Assembly (NCBI RefSeq): GCF_016808335.1 | Contig: NC_053138.1 | Span: 57,504,951 to 57,568,950 of the forward strand | Length of the DNA: 64,000 nucleotides | Reading direction: 5' to 3' | DNA from: Panicum virgatum | Taxonomy: Eukaryota > Streptophyta > Magnoliopsida > Poales > Poaceae | Part shown: positions 1 through 9,534 of the stretch, piece after piece | Layout of the letters: the number at the start of each line of letters is the position of its first letter | How positions within the stretch are numbered: the stretch's first letter is position 1 | Notes under the pieces: model-generated | The model's input: only the letters and a program-made list of their open reading frames with translations | Told to the model about the DNA's origin: nothing | Database searches by the model: none | Translations under genes and position numbers: made by a program

Positions 1-437
1 GCCTTGTTAGCATAAAACTATTGCTTCGCTCTCCCCAAGAGAGAGAACGGAAACAGACGGAGCCGGATGGCATCTTGCTATACACTTTTGATAACAAAAG
101 TACTGCAGAGCTGCAGGAACTGCTGTAGATGAGCGCTGGCATCCTCATTAGTCTTGCCACAAAAAGGGCTGGCCTGCACCATCATAATGAGACCCGTCTT
201 GATCTCGAAATTTTCTCCTCCGGTGTTAACCTCGGGCCCGGTAGGGACCTGGTTAGCAGACGGAGCAGAGTAATCACGGAGTGTCTTCTGGGTCATAGCT
301 CTAGGAGCTGACGACGATGCGATGATTGGTTCGGTTGCCGAGAGTGAGATCTGAGGAGGTACGAAACGAGGTCGAACTCTTCTCAAAAGTGACTCTGAAT
401 TGGAATGAAAATTTTGCGGCAAGTCAAAACCGGTCAT
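1..437 (-). pseudogene. Ty3/gypsy retrotransposon gag, 5' part, decayed, runs off window
   Basis: The minus strand reads from an ATG at 437 through a plant gypsy gag N-terminus; motifs such as TLRDYSAP and GLIMMVQASPFCGK, followed by a block on ordered HLQQFLQLCSTF, are typical of Athila/Tat-like gag. The frame hits TAG at 78-80, resumes as QDAIRLRLFPFSLLGRAKQ, and hits a second TAG at 18-20 where the family has Trp. Gag forms the particle that packages element RNA; with two nonsense codons this copy cannot make it. The primer-binding site and LTR lie immediately upstream on the same strand, so the element body continues beyond base 1. Confidence 0.8.
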
Positions 438-558
438 ACACTACCCTATTTTCATATCAACAAAGAAAAGAAAACAAAGCCAAATTAGCATGTTTAGCAA
501 GCGAATACCAATTTCGATTTTGTTCATAACTTTGTCTATATACTTCAATCTGTGCCTT

Positions 559-575
559 CCCCGGCAACGGCGCCA
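559..575 (-). other. Primer-binding site complementary to tRNA-Asp
   Basis: The plus strand reads CCCCGGCAACGGCGCCA, which matches the 3' end of plant tRNA-Asp including CCA, so the minus strand carries the complementary primer-binding site. It sits four bases inside the LTR boundary at 580, between LTR and gag, as expected for a gypsy element transcribed leftward. Confidence 0.8.
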
Positions 576-579
576 AAAA

Positions 580-2097
580 TGCTTGTCACCACCGGGAAAC
601 AGCGATGACGCCCGCAGACGTCAATTGGGGTGGCAGTATTTCATGAACCACGAATAAATCCACAAGCGCACGGAATACCGCCGTAGCATTTTACCCGGGA
701 GTATACCAGGATGTCATTTATATTTTCGCAGCGAAGGCGGTGAGTGAAGAGATATAGACTGTTTGATGAACTTTATCTAGATTGAATATTCTCATGCATA
801 AATAGGGGTAAGATAATAACATGGTAGAAGGTAGTGCGACACACACACAAACTACCCTCTTGGATAAATAAATAAAAGAAAAGATAAAAGATGCTCTAGG
901 CCGGGAGCAAAGCAGAAGTCAGAGCTCGAGTCAACTGTGCTAGGCTAGCTATATCTATACTTTCTCATTGGTTAGCTCGTCAGAGATTAAACTACACAAC
1001 ATGAAGATCGCTATCGAAGCAACGGGAGGAGCCCTTATACCCCGGCGACTTTATGTACCTCCTACCCCCCATACCGAATGTGGAGGATTACTCGGGCTCG
1101 GACATGGCTGTTACCACCTGCCGGCTACCTCTACAAACCGTGGATATAGTTGACATCCAGCAACTCTTAGCTAATCTAGACAACATGTCTATACTAGTAA
1201 GAGATACTCTAGTGCCCCGTGCGGAGCCCCCACCCTCCGGATGGACAGACATCACACTAGAGCAAACATACGAATACTGGAGCAGTTGATAGAGTTCTAA
1301 GAACAAAAGACTAACCATCTCCAGCATAGGGCGATCATGCAATGCAAGCATTGAATAATAACGCAACCATATCAAGAAGCATATATCCGATAATTCAGAA
1401 CATACTTCAAGCAGATATCGGTAACCATAGTCTAATTCTATTACAAACGATTGAATATTACAAGAGAGAGCTAGAGATGAACCCATACCAGAACTCTCGA
1501 GTAACTCCGGCGACTCAATAACTCCTAGACTTCTCCTAAACTCCACAAAGCCTAAAGACTATGCAAGATGAGCAAGAAAGGAGAGGTGTGTGGTGTGTGT
1601 GTTCTAATCTCTACCCCCTTTGTATTTATAGCAGGGAGCTATGGGGTGAGACTCTCCAAACCGACCTAAGGGACCATCCAGGAGACGACACGTGGCTTGG
1701 CTAAGGCGGTGGGGCCCACGGGCCAGGTCGGCCGACCTGTAGGTCGGTCGGCCTGCCAGTGGCGCCAACCGCCCCCATCTTCTTCGAGCAGGCTGTCCTG
1801 GACCTTCTTGTCTGGTCCACGTTGGTCTTGGCCTGTCTTGGCTTGTCTGAATTGGGTTCTTGCATTACTTTTGGTCCATCTGAGCCTGAATCGTCGCTCT
1901 GATAATTTTTGTGATTTTATGTCGTGCCAAAGTGTGCTTGCAACCTGCATATTAGCTCCAAAATACAACTTGCATTTTCTAAAAGGTAAAGTGTGGTTTA
2001 GGAACCTTATTGAATAAGGATGCGTGTAAGAAATACAAACTCTCATGATTTTCTGATCAAATTGACGCCTGAAAATGATCGTTAGTGAGCGTCAACA
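580..2097 (-). mobile_element. 5' LTR of gypsy element (1518 bp)
   Basis: In element orientation the LTR starts TGTTGACGCTCAC at 2097 and ends GACAAGCA at 580, directly next to the tRNA-Asp primer site. TG/CA termini, position and the downstream gag support the boundaries. The 5 bp outside (AATAT at 2098-2102) would be the left target-site copy; its partner lies outside the window. ORFs within the LTR are treated as chance. Confidence 0.8.
1621..1630 (-). promoter_or_regulatory. Candidate LTR TATA box
   Basis: The minus strand reads TATAAATACA about 470 bp into the LTR, a consensus plant TATA box in the position expected for the U3/R border. It would drive leftward transcription of the gypsy element. 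Confidence 0.5.
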
Positions 2098-2281
2098 AAT
2101 ATTTACATGGAACCTCTTGGTTCGGATCGCGATTATTCTCTACTATCTGAATTTTTACATATCGGTCACTAGTTTTTGGTCCATATGTAGTTTTGGTTTT
2201 CATGGAGTACAAGAACATACAATTGAGCAAATCACTACCAGGTATTGAGGTATATATGTGATCCACACGTATATGAGCTGA

Positions 2282-2462
2282 ACATTCTCTTGATTGTTGA
2301 CACCACTCGCTGTCTGAGTATCACCATCCTATCTCTGTTGCGTCCAAATAGTACGAAGATTTTATTTTATTTTGAATACAATTGTTTGATTGTGCATTGC
2401 ATGATTGGTATGTGTATGTCTGTCGTCGCTACAATTAGCTGGTGCATCTGAAAAATGAGAAA
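2282..2462 (+). repeat. Upstream block shared with 7983-8150
   Basis: This AT-rich block (CACTCGCTGTCTGAGTATCA and the following 150 bp) is repeated with moderate divergence at 7983-8150. Here it runs directly into the remnant P450 5' end at 2464, so it looks like a duplicated P450 promoter segment that travelled with the tandem duplication. Confidence 0.6.
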
Positions 2463-2463
2463 A

Positions 2464-2570
2464 CCTACACTGTCCAAGTCCCAAGGCTACTTCTTCAATT
2501 TCAATTGATGAAGCTCATACTAACAATTTCAATGGTGGTGGAAGTGGAACTGCCGGTGGCCATTTGGGTA
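2464..2570 (+). pseudogene. 5' remnant of a third cytochrome P450 copy
   Basis: The sequence CTACACTGTCCAAGTCCCAA and the following leader and start region match the 5' UTR and first codons of the P450s at 5180 and 9535. It reads MKLILTISMVVEVEL, aligning with MELTLTMMVTTVVLL and the start of the second gene. Similarity stops within the membrane anchor; no proline hinge, I-helix or heme loop follows. It is therefore the truncated first member of a tandem array. Confidence 0.65.
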
Positions 2571-2885
2571 TGCCTGGCTGCAGGCCTCATTCAGCCGCAC
2601 CTGCACATGCCGTGGTGCCACAGTTTAGGCATAAAAAAATGGCACTCACTTTAGGTTGTGTGGGACGCCGAAGGTTGTTCACGAACCGAACAGGCAGGAC
2701 TAAGTTTTCGTGGCAGTGCCGCAAATAATGCGGATTGGGGAGGTGAGGCGTGCAACCAGGCATGTCGTCGTGTAGACGCACCTCGGTTTAGCAGAAGGAA
2801 CTGGGACTTACTTGGAATATTAGTCCATAGCTAATTTTGAGACTTAATGTTTAGTTTTGAATTGATAGGCTAAAAATTAGTACAA

Positions 2886-3135
2886 GGTAGATTGTTTGGA
2901 TCCATGGACTAATACTCACTCTCTCTCTTTCCTATTCTCATGTCTAGATGTGTGTGCATACTCACATCTTTGTGGGGACTATACAAAATTAGTCTCATTA
3001 TCATCTCTTGGAGGGACTAAGGGTTTTGGGAGGAATAATTCACTTTAGCCCAAAATTATCCCACTTATTTGAATGTATGAAAGATAATTTGAGACTAGAA
3101 GATAAGAGATAACTATTACCATCCAAACATAGCTC
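2886..3135. mobile_element. Tourist-like MITE remnant
   Basis: The segment starts near TTGTTTGGATCCATGG and ends near CCATCCAAACATAG, giving imperfect inverted ends around GTTTGGAT. The AT-rich interior has no coding capacity. The end motif suits grass PIF/Harbinger-type MITEs, but I see no clean 3-bp target duplication, so exact limits are approximate. Confidence 0.4.
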
Positions 3136-3139
3136 TACA

Positions 3140-5050
3140 CCGTGCGCCGGCACATCCACGCGGTTGGCCCGTACTAGGCAGCCTCAAATGTGTTTCCTCA
3201 GATATTTGTAGATGCACCTATTGCACGTGCCAACATGAGAACGAAGCTTCCAGTTTCCGCACGTGACCAGAAGAACTCTAGCAGGCAACCAGAATGAATG
3301 AAGTCATGACACAAAAGAATTTGCTGCAATTTTGAAGTTACAATACTGCACACTGATGGACAAATTAAGGAGAAATATTTTCATGAACAGTTTTCTATTT
3401 TTCTCAACCCTGCTCATGGATCGGATCGGAGTACCAAATAGTTATTTGGTGCAAAAACCTTAAAGGAGGTATCACAGATTAACTCTACTCGGAAGCCGTT
3501 CCTGTTGAAAATATTTAGAATGTGATCTTCACAGAATTAAAAGAATTAATGGCACATTTTACCACCTAAATGTGATTAAGAAAAGTTATTGGGTTGTAAT
3601 CGGTGGGTCCAGATTAGTTTCCAAACTCTGACTCATTTACACATCCAAAACTCTAAACGTGATTAACCACTCTAAATCCGATTGCTAAGCGTGTTGGAGG
3701 GAGCAAAAGCTCTTTTTTTAAAAAAAAAATCAAAGGAAGAAGTGTATTATATCAAAGCTGAGTACATCATCAAATTACACAAAGCACTCTCAAAGTACTC
3801 ACGCACTAAGTTGCTTCAAATCTCAATTCCAAACCTATGTAAACAATTAAATAGAAGGCCACACAGGCATACACTCAGCAAGCAGGCTGAGAACAAGCGC
3901 CCAGAGAACGGTGACCAACATCACTGTAGGCTGGAACTTGGAACGAGTACAATCTTTTTCTTCCTTCTTGCTTCTTTCTTCTTCCTCTTTCTGCCACCGA
4001 TGAAGAAGAAAGACAGATCCCAATTTATCCAATCCAAGACTAATCGACATCAGCTCGGAGAACAGACTTATTCTCACAAGCCTTTCACCGTGATTGGATC
4101 TAACCACAACAAAACGGAGAAGTGGCCGGAGAAAATTATTCCACGACGGCGGCACCATCTCTGCCTAAATGACGCCATTCGGAAAACCTAATTCTTCATG
4201 TCGTCGCCCCAAGAAAGTTGCCGACGCCATAGATGCCGCCACCTCCTTTATCGGAGCCGCCATGGAAAAATCGAAGCCACCCTATCTCTTCACCGTTGCC
4301 GGAGAAGAGGAGGAGGAAACAAATCTCCCATACCATGAAGCGCGGCATGGATAAATCCTAGCCCTAACCTAGACTCGATCTATTAGAGACTATTGAAAGA
4401 GATGGATCCCCACTCCCTCCGGCCTCCAGCGAGATGCCAGAGGTAAGAAGGGAGGGGGACCAAACGGTGGAGGAGGGGAGAGCCGATGATCGGCAGGAGG
4501 GGGTGTGTCGCCCGTGTTGCCCTCGGGGCGACGCGGGGGCGAAGCAGAAGGACACGGGGGATCAACGCGGTGCTGTGCAGCAGGGGAGTAGAAGCTCTTG
4601 GCCTTTCTGTTCATCTACTTCTTTCGTGGCAGGCAACAACGGGAGTTGCTGCTCAAGACTTCATCAACATAGAGATTTAATCTTTAATTGGTGAAGATCG
4701 AGTCCGATTCATCTACGTCAACACATCTACAAGAACAGAGGCATCTGCGGCATTGCAAGGCTCGGGTAAGTTCTAAGTTTTATGATTTCCGCATTAAGTT
4801 TGATTCATGATTATGATTAGACTAAACTAAGATTTTGTTTATGGTTAATTGGTCCTAACAGTTCCTACCGCAGAATGTAGAGGAGACTCATCCTAACTAC
4901 TCCCGGTCCGGCCCACACGTCACCGGGTGAGTCCCCCTAGAGTCTGTACTCTGTTGCAAAGTTGACAGTACTAGTTATGCATCACTATCATGTGACCCTA
5001 GATATTTTTGCGGCAGGAATACCTGTGCCACAAATTAAAATGTCACCGCT
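3140..5050. other. Intergenic, repeat-like, no supported gene
   Basis: This stretch between the P450 remnant and the first intact P450 has only short overlapping reading frames. The part at 4130-4760 is Pro/Arg-codon rich with runs like GGAGAAGAGGAGGAGG and resembles non-coding retroelement leader sequence, but I cannot assign a family. From about 4930 it shares GTCTGTACTCTGTTGCAA with the region upstream of the second P450 and so is promoter sequence. Confidence 0.5.
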
Positions 5051-5060
5051 TGAATGTAAC

Positions 5061-5100
5061 GATATCCAAAAAGACGAAAAATAGGAAATTCTCTTTTATA
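5061..5100 (+). promoter_or_regulatory. Proximal promoter of P450 gene 1, TATA position altered
   Basis: Alignment with the paralogue promoter at 9411 places GATATCCAAAAA here where gene 2 has GTATATAAAAAA, so the TATA core looks lost. A possible substitute, CTTTTATA, lies at 5092-5099. CCACGATGA just downstream is shared by both genes. Confidence 0.4.
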
Positions 5101-5179
5101 CCACGATGAAATTAACCTACTACGCTCGCCAAACTTCCAAGGCGAAAGCTTCCATTCCGGCCCATCGTCGTCTCCACAA

Positions 5180-6757
5180 ATGGAGCTCACGCTAACAATG
5201 ATGGTCACCACCGTCGTCCTCCTCCTCGTGCTGATCGGCTTCCTCGTCAGGCCGCGCCGCAGCCACCGGAAGGCGCTGAACCTCCCGCCAGGCCCCAGGG
5301 GCTGGCCGGTGTTCGGCAGCCTGAGCTTGCTAGCAGGCACGCTCCCGCCGCACCGCGTGCTGGCCACGCTCGCGGCGCGCTACGGCCCGCTCATGCACCT
5401 CCGGCTCGGCTCCTTCGACGTCGTGGTCGCCTCCTCCGCGGAGGCGGCGCGGCTCGTCCTCAAGACCCACGACCTCGCCTTCGCCGACCGCCCGCCGGCG
5501 GCCTGGGGCGCCATCATCGCCTACAACTACAAGGGCATCGTGCACACGCCCTACGGGCCCTACTGGCGCATGGCGCGCAAGCTCTGCGCCACGGAGCTCT
5601 TCTCCGCGCGGCTCGTCGACGCGTTCGAGCCCGTGCGCGCGGAGGAGACGCGCGCCCTGACGCGCGACCTGTTCGAGCGCGCCGGCGCCGCCGTGCCGGT
5701 GAGGGAGCTCCTGATGGGCTTCACGATGCGGAGCATCCTCCGCATGGCGCTCGGGGAGAAGTGGCCGGGCTCCTACGGCAGCGCCGCCGAGGGCGAAGTG
5801 TTCCGGCGGTCGCTGGAGGAGGCCTTCGAAGTGAGCGGCGCGGTGAGCAACGTGGGGGAGTGGATGCCGTGGCTCGCCTGGCTCGACGTCCAGGGTTTGA
5901 CCCGGCGGATGAGGCGGGTGCACGCGGTGGTCGACCGGTTCAGCGAGCAGATCCTCGACGAGCACCAGGAGGATCGCCCGCGCGCCGGCGCCGGCGGGTT
6001 CGCGGCGAGGGACCTGGTGGACGTGCTGCTGCGACTAGCCGAGGACGGGCAGGACGAGCCAGCCGAGACCAGGCTCACTCGCGCCGGCGTCAAGGCCATC
6101 GTGCAGGACATCATTTCCGGCGGCACGGAGACCGCGGCGGTGACGATGGAGTGGGCCATGGCGGAGCTCCTCCGCCACCCGGCCGCCATGGCGACCGCCA
6201 CCGGCGAGATCGACCGCGTGGTGGGGCGCGGCCGCTGGGTCACCGAGAGCGACCTGCCGGACCTGCCCTACGTCGACGCCGTCCTGAAGGAGACGATGCG
6301 GCTGCACCCGGTGGGCCCCCTCCTGATCCCGCACCAGGCCCGCGAGGACACGGTGGTCGGCGGCTACGACGTCCCCGCCGGCACGCGCGTGCTGGTGAAC
6401 GCGTGGGCCGTGGGGCGCGACCCGGCGTCTTGGCCCGATGCGCCCGGCGCGTTCCGGCCGGAGAGGTTCCTCGCCGGAGGCGGCGCCGAGGGCGTGGACG
6501 CGCGCGGGGCGCACTTCCAGCTGCTGCCGTTCGGGTCCGGACGTCGGATGTGCCCGGCGCACAACCTCGCGACGAGGGAGATGGCGGCCACGCTGGCGAG
6601 CCTGGTGCAGGGGTTCGCGTGGCGGCTGCCGGACGGGGTGGCACCCGAGGACATGAGCTTGGAGGAATCCTTGGGGCTGTCGGTGAGCCCCAAGGAGCCG
6701 CTCGTTGCGGTCGCCGAGCCAAGGCTGCCGGCACACCTCTACACCGGAGCCCACTAG
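5180..6757 (+). CDS. Cytochrome P450 monooxygenase, CYP71 clan (CYP92-like), gene 1
   Basis: Intronless 525-aa P450, a heme-thiolate monooxygenase anchored in the ER membrane. An N-terminal hydrophobic anchor (about residues 5-25) is followed by the proline hinge PPGPRGWPVFGSL, the I-helix SGGTETAA, the K-helix E-x-x-R at 371-374, FRPERF, and the heme loop FGSGRRMCPAH with Cys 458. The last Gly of the usual F-x-x-G-x-R-x-C-x-G signature is Ala. Length is normal for the family. The pattern resembles CYP92 proteins of grasses, some of which act on terpene alcohols or phenylpropanoids, but substrate cannot be read from sequence. The start is fixed by alignment with the paralogue at 9535. Strong GC bias in codon position 3 is typical of grass P450 exons. 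Confidence 0.93.
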   Translation: MELTLTMMVTTVVLLLVLIGFLVRPRRSHRKALNLPPGPRGWPVFGSLSLLAGTLPPHRVLATLAARYGPLMHLRLGSFDVVVASSAEAARLVLKTHDLAFADRPPAAWGAIIAYNYKGIVHTPYGPYWRMARKLCATELFSARLVDAFEPVRAEETRALTRDLFERAGAAVPVRELLMGFTMRSILRMALGEKWPGSYGSAAEGEVFRRSLEEAFEVSGAVSNVGEWMPWLAWLDVQGLTRRMRRVHAVVDRFSEQILDEHQEDRPRAGAGGFAARDLVDVLLRLAEDGQDEPAETRLTRAGVKAIVQDIISGGTETAAVTMEWAMAELLRHPAAMATATGEIDRVVGRGRWVTESDLPDLPYVDAVLKETMRLHPVGPLLIPHQAREDTVVGGYDVPAGTRVLVNAWAVGRDPASWPDAPGAFRPERFLAGGGAEGVDARGAHFQLLPFGSGRRMCPAHNLATREMAATLASLVQGFAWRLPDGVAPEDMSLEESLGLSVSPKEPLVAVAEPRLPAHLYTGAH

Positions 6758-9400
6758 CTAGATTATTGTCATCCGGATTTATGCATCAGGTGTTTGGATA
6801 CATGTGTGGTATGTCACGTTAAACAGCAGCAGTGTTCTTGAGTTGTTCAGCACTACTAGCGACTGGGTGCTCGCTCACCCGTATAGCATCTCCAAGAGTT
6901 AATTACAAAAGCGATAAAATAAGGATTATTTTGCGATGAACGTGAAGTGCTCAAAGTTGGAGTTTAGTTCATTGGCACTCGGGAATTTCTAATTCGCGAG
7001 CGCTCGCCAGGAGACTCGCGAGCGAGCGATTCCCCAACAGCTCCAAACTTTCCTTTTTTGGAAGGTTTTATTTTCCACAATTTTCCTTTTTTAGAAAGTT
7101 ATAAAGTTGTACATATAACTTTTGTGTATAATTTTTATATCCACAATTTTTTATGATATCTTTCCAGTAAAATTGTTATTAGAGAAGTTTTGAACAAATT
7201 TTTGATGCATAATTTATTCTTATAATTTTTCTGAATAACCTCTTAGTGATAACCTTTAATAACAAGTTTCACAGAAGAATAGTGCCAAAAAAATTTACGA
7301 ATAAATTTATAATTAATTTTTATGCATAATTGTTCTAATACATTTTTTATAAATTACAAATAATCACCTCAGGATTATTTATACACAAAACTTCTTCGCA
7401 CAAAACTTTCTGCATAACTCTTTCTAGATAAACGTTTTAAACATATGAATTTGATTAGATATATAGCTAGTGGTTGTGGCTACCCAGATAATGCTAGCCA
7501 CACACGCTCTGGTGATAATGATTGGAAGCATGACCCGCGTTGAGTGGAGCGTGTTGGGCGCGGGGCGCCCATCGTTCGCCAGCATCAGCTCTGGCGAGCG
7601 ATTGTTGAATTGATTCCTCCTTGGCACTCAATCCTCAACCCAACTCCCTTCTTTTCTTAAATCTCAAGCAAATCTAGAGAGAGGAGTGAAATTTTGGGAA
7701 AGGGTATATATACTCGAACCCCCCTAAGATTACTATTTAGACTAGTCTCAGTGGAGAGTGTCATCGCACAGTTACCAAAACGGGAAACATAGTAACGGTG
7801 CCGAAGGAGTGTTATGGTGATGACACTCATTTCTAATCCCATTAAACTCTCTCTCCTCTCTTCTCATAGATGACTCTTACCAAGTCAGTAAATTAGGAAC
7901 ATCCGACACTTGGGTTGAAACTTTAGTTTCAACCTAGGTAAAAATTAATCCAGCTGAATCCCTAATCAGCAATTCATAATTAAGCTCTTAATTGTTCATG
8001 TCACTCGCTGTCTAACTATCACCATCACTATCTCTGTTCCATCCAAATAGAACAACATTTTATTTCCTTTTCTAAATGAAAATGTGCTTAATTATTCATG
8101 ATTTGATCTATGTGTTGTGACTACTATAAATTGGTGAATCTGATAATGAGGAAAGGTGGATGGTGACATTTGGATAACTGCTTAGAAGTTGTTGGAGGGT
8201 TTTTTTCCTTCAAAATCTCTACTCCAAATAATGAGCAATGATATAGAGAGTCTCTTGGAGTTGCTCTTAACAAACCTTTACGATTTCTAAAATGTATCGA
8301 TCCTTTTAAAATGCCCTTAGAGCAACTCCAACAGACTAGATAAAAATCTTAGCCAGATTAAGAGGTAAAAATCTAGGTAAATAAACAAAAAGCTTCCTAA
8401 AGGGCGGGGACCAACAACCACTCCAAATCTTGACTCTCCATACTCAAATCACATTCACACCGGAACTTTTGTTACTCCCTTTCTATCCTACTCACACGCG
8501 TGGGTCCTAGACCCGGCCAATAATCAAAGGTCGCCGACTGTCGCCGGCGGGTACGGCGCCGGCGGGTACGGCGCCGGCTGCCAGTGAGGCCGGCGCTGCC
8601 ACGACGAGCAAGGTCACACGAATGTAGCTAGGTGGTCGTGGTGGTGGGTGAGCGCCGGAGAGGGGTAGTGCCATGGAAGAAGGCGGCGGCGGCCATGGCA
8701 AAGGCATGGAGGTCGCCAGCGGTGTGCTGTGGGGAGGGTGGAGGCGAGGTGGTGGCCTGGGGAGGTCCGCAAGGTTGTGGTGGTGCTTGGGCCACGGGGA
8801 ATTGATCGGCGGGGCTCCGACGCAGGCGAATTGGTCGGTGGCACGGGACCTCCATGCAACGTCAATGGCGAGCCGGCAGTGACAGTATTCCTCTCGGTCT
8901 GGGACCTTCTCATTAATTTCCAATCAACGGAACAAGAAAGAGCTCTATAGTCCTTTGGAAATGTGTATCAAGTGTAGTGGTGCAAATAAATACTTCTCAT
9001 GGCATGAGGGAAGGTAGAAACATCTTGATAACTTTCCAAGGACCGTAAAAGAGCTCGTAAAGAACATCCTCGAATTAACCTCCAAACATTACCAGCACGT
9101 GTCTTATTCTGTCAACATGTGGCTTTCATTTTCTTGTCGTATAAGGACAAATACATATATTGACACGTGCGTCACAGCCAGGTATGTCTATATCACTCAA
9201 CGTCTGACAACCTACCTCCCACATACGGAGTATCTCCCAATCTGTCTGCACTCTATTGCAAGATTGATATTCGATATTGGACATTCCTAGCACGATCGCT
9301 GAAAAAAAATGTGCTTAGGCACGATCGCTGAAAAAACCATCTCTAGTCTGCGTGCCACAAATAATATATTTTGGAAGATTATCTGTGCCACGAATAATAC
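6758..9400. other. Intergenic between P450 genes; MITE debris and paralogous promoter
   Basis: No supported gene. The region carries several MITE-type end motifs, for example GCATCTCCAAGAGTT at about 6887, CTTGGAGTTGCTCT at 8260 and GAGCAACTCCAACAG at 8322, which suggests nested non-autonomous DNA elements. The GC-rich patch at 8520-8880 has a proline-rich minus-strand frame that I regard as chance. From 9230 on, sequence matches the promoter of gene 1. Confidence 0.45.
7983..8150 (+). repeat. Second copy of P450-upstream block (see 2282-2462)
   Basis: CACTCGCTGTCTAACTATCA and flanking sequence match 2282-2462. A TATA-like CTATAAATTGG at 8124 is present here and altered in the first copy. 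No P450 start follows directly, so this may mark where another duplicate was lost or displaced by about 1.4 kb. Confidence 0.55.
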
Positions 9401-9410
9401 TACCTAAATC

Positions 9411-9423
9411 TGTATATAAAAAA
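9411..9423 (+). promoter_or_regulatory. TATA box of P450 gene 2
   Basis: TGTATATAAAAAA is a strong plant TATA match about 120 bp before the start codon. The aligned position in gene 1 is degenerate, which predicts different basal promoter strength for the two genes. Confidence 0.55.
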
Positions 9424-9534
9424 GAAGAATACAAAGAAAAGAAACAAAAACCTGTTTTTATGTACCACGATGAGACCTATATCTACACTCTCCACGTTCC
9501 AAGGCTACAGCTTCCATTCCAATTTCCGCCAATA

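Noticed and set aside
1697..2046. Open frames of 106 and 126 codons on both strands
   Set aside because: They lie inside the gypsy LTR, overlap each other and show no domain.
3682..4191. 169-codon frame with Lys/His-rich product
   Set aside because: No domain or signal, and an A-rich start region; more like retroelement or intergenic sequence.
5330..6822. Long Arg/Pro/His-rich frames overlapping P450 gene 1 on both strands
   Set aside because: They are shadows caused by the very high GC of the P450 coding sequence; the real frame has all P450 motifs.
8507..8923. Proline-rich minus-strand frame of 138 codons
   Set aside because: Low complexity, competing frames on both strands, a small GGCGGGTACGGCGCC repeat, no recognisable domain.
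9352..9534. N-terminal extension of P450 gene 2
   Set aside because: The extra 61 codons cover the TATA box and are not conserved in the paralogue; the start at 9535 aligns with gene 1.
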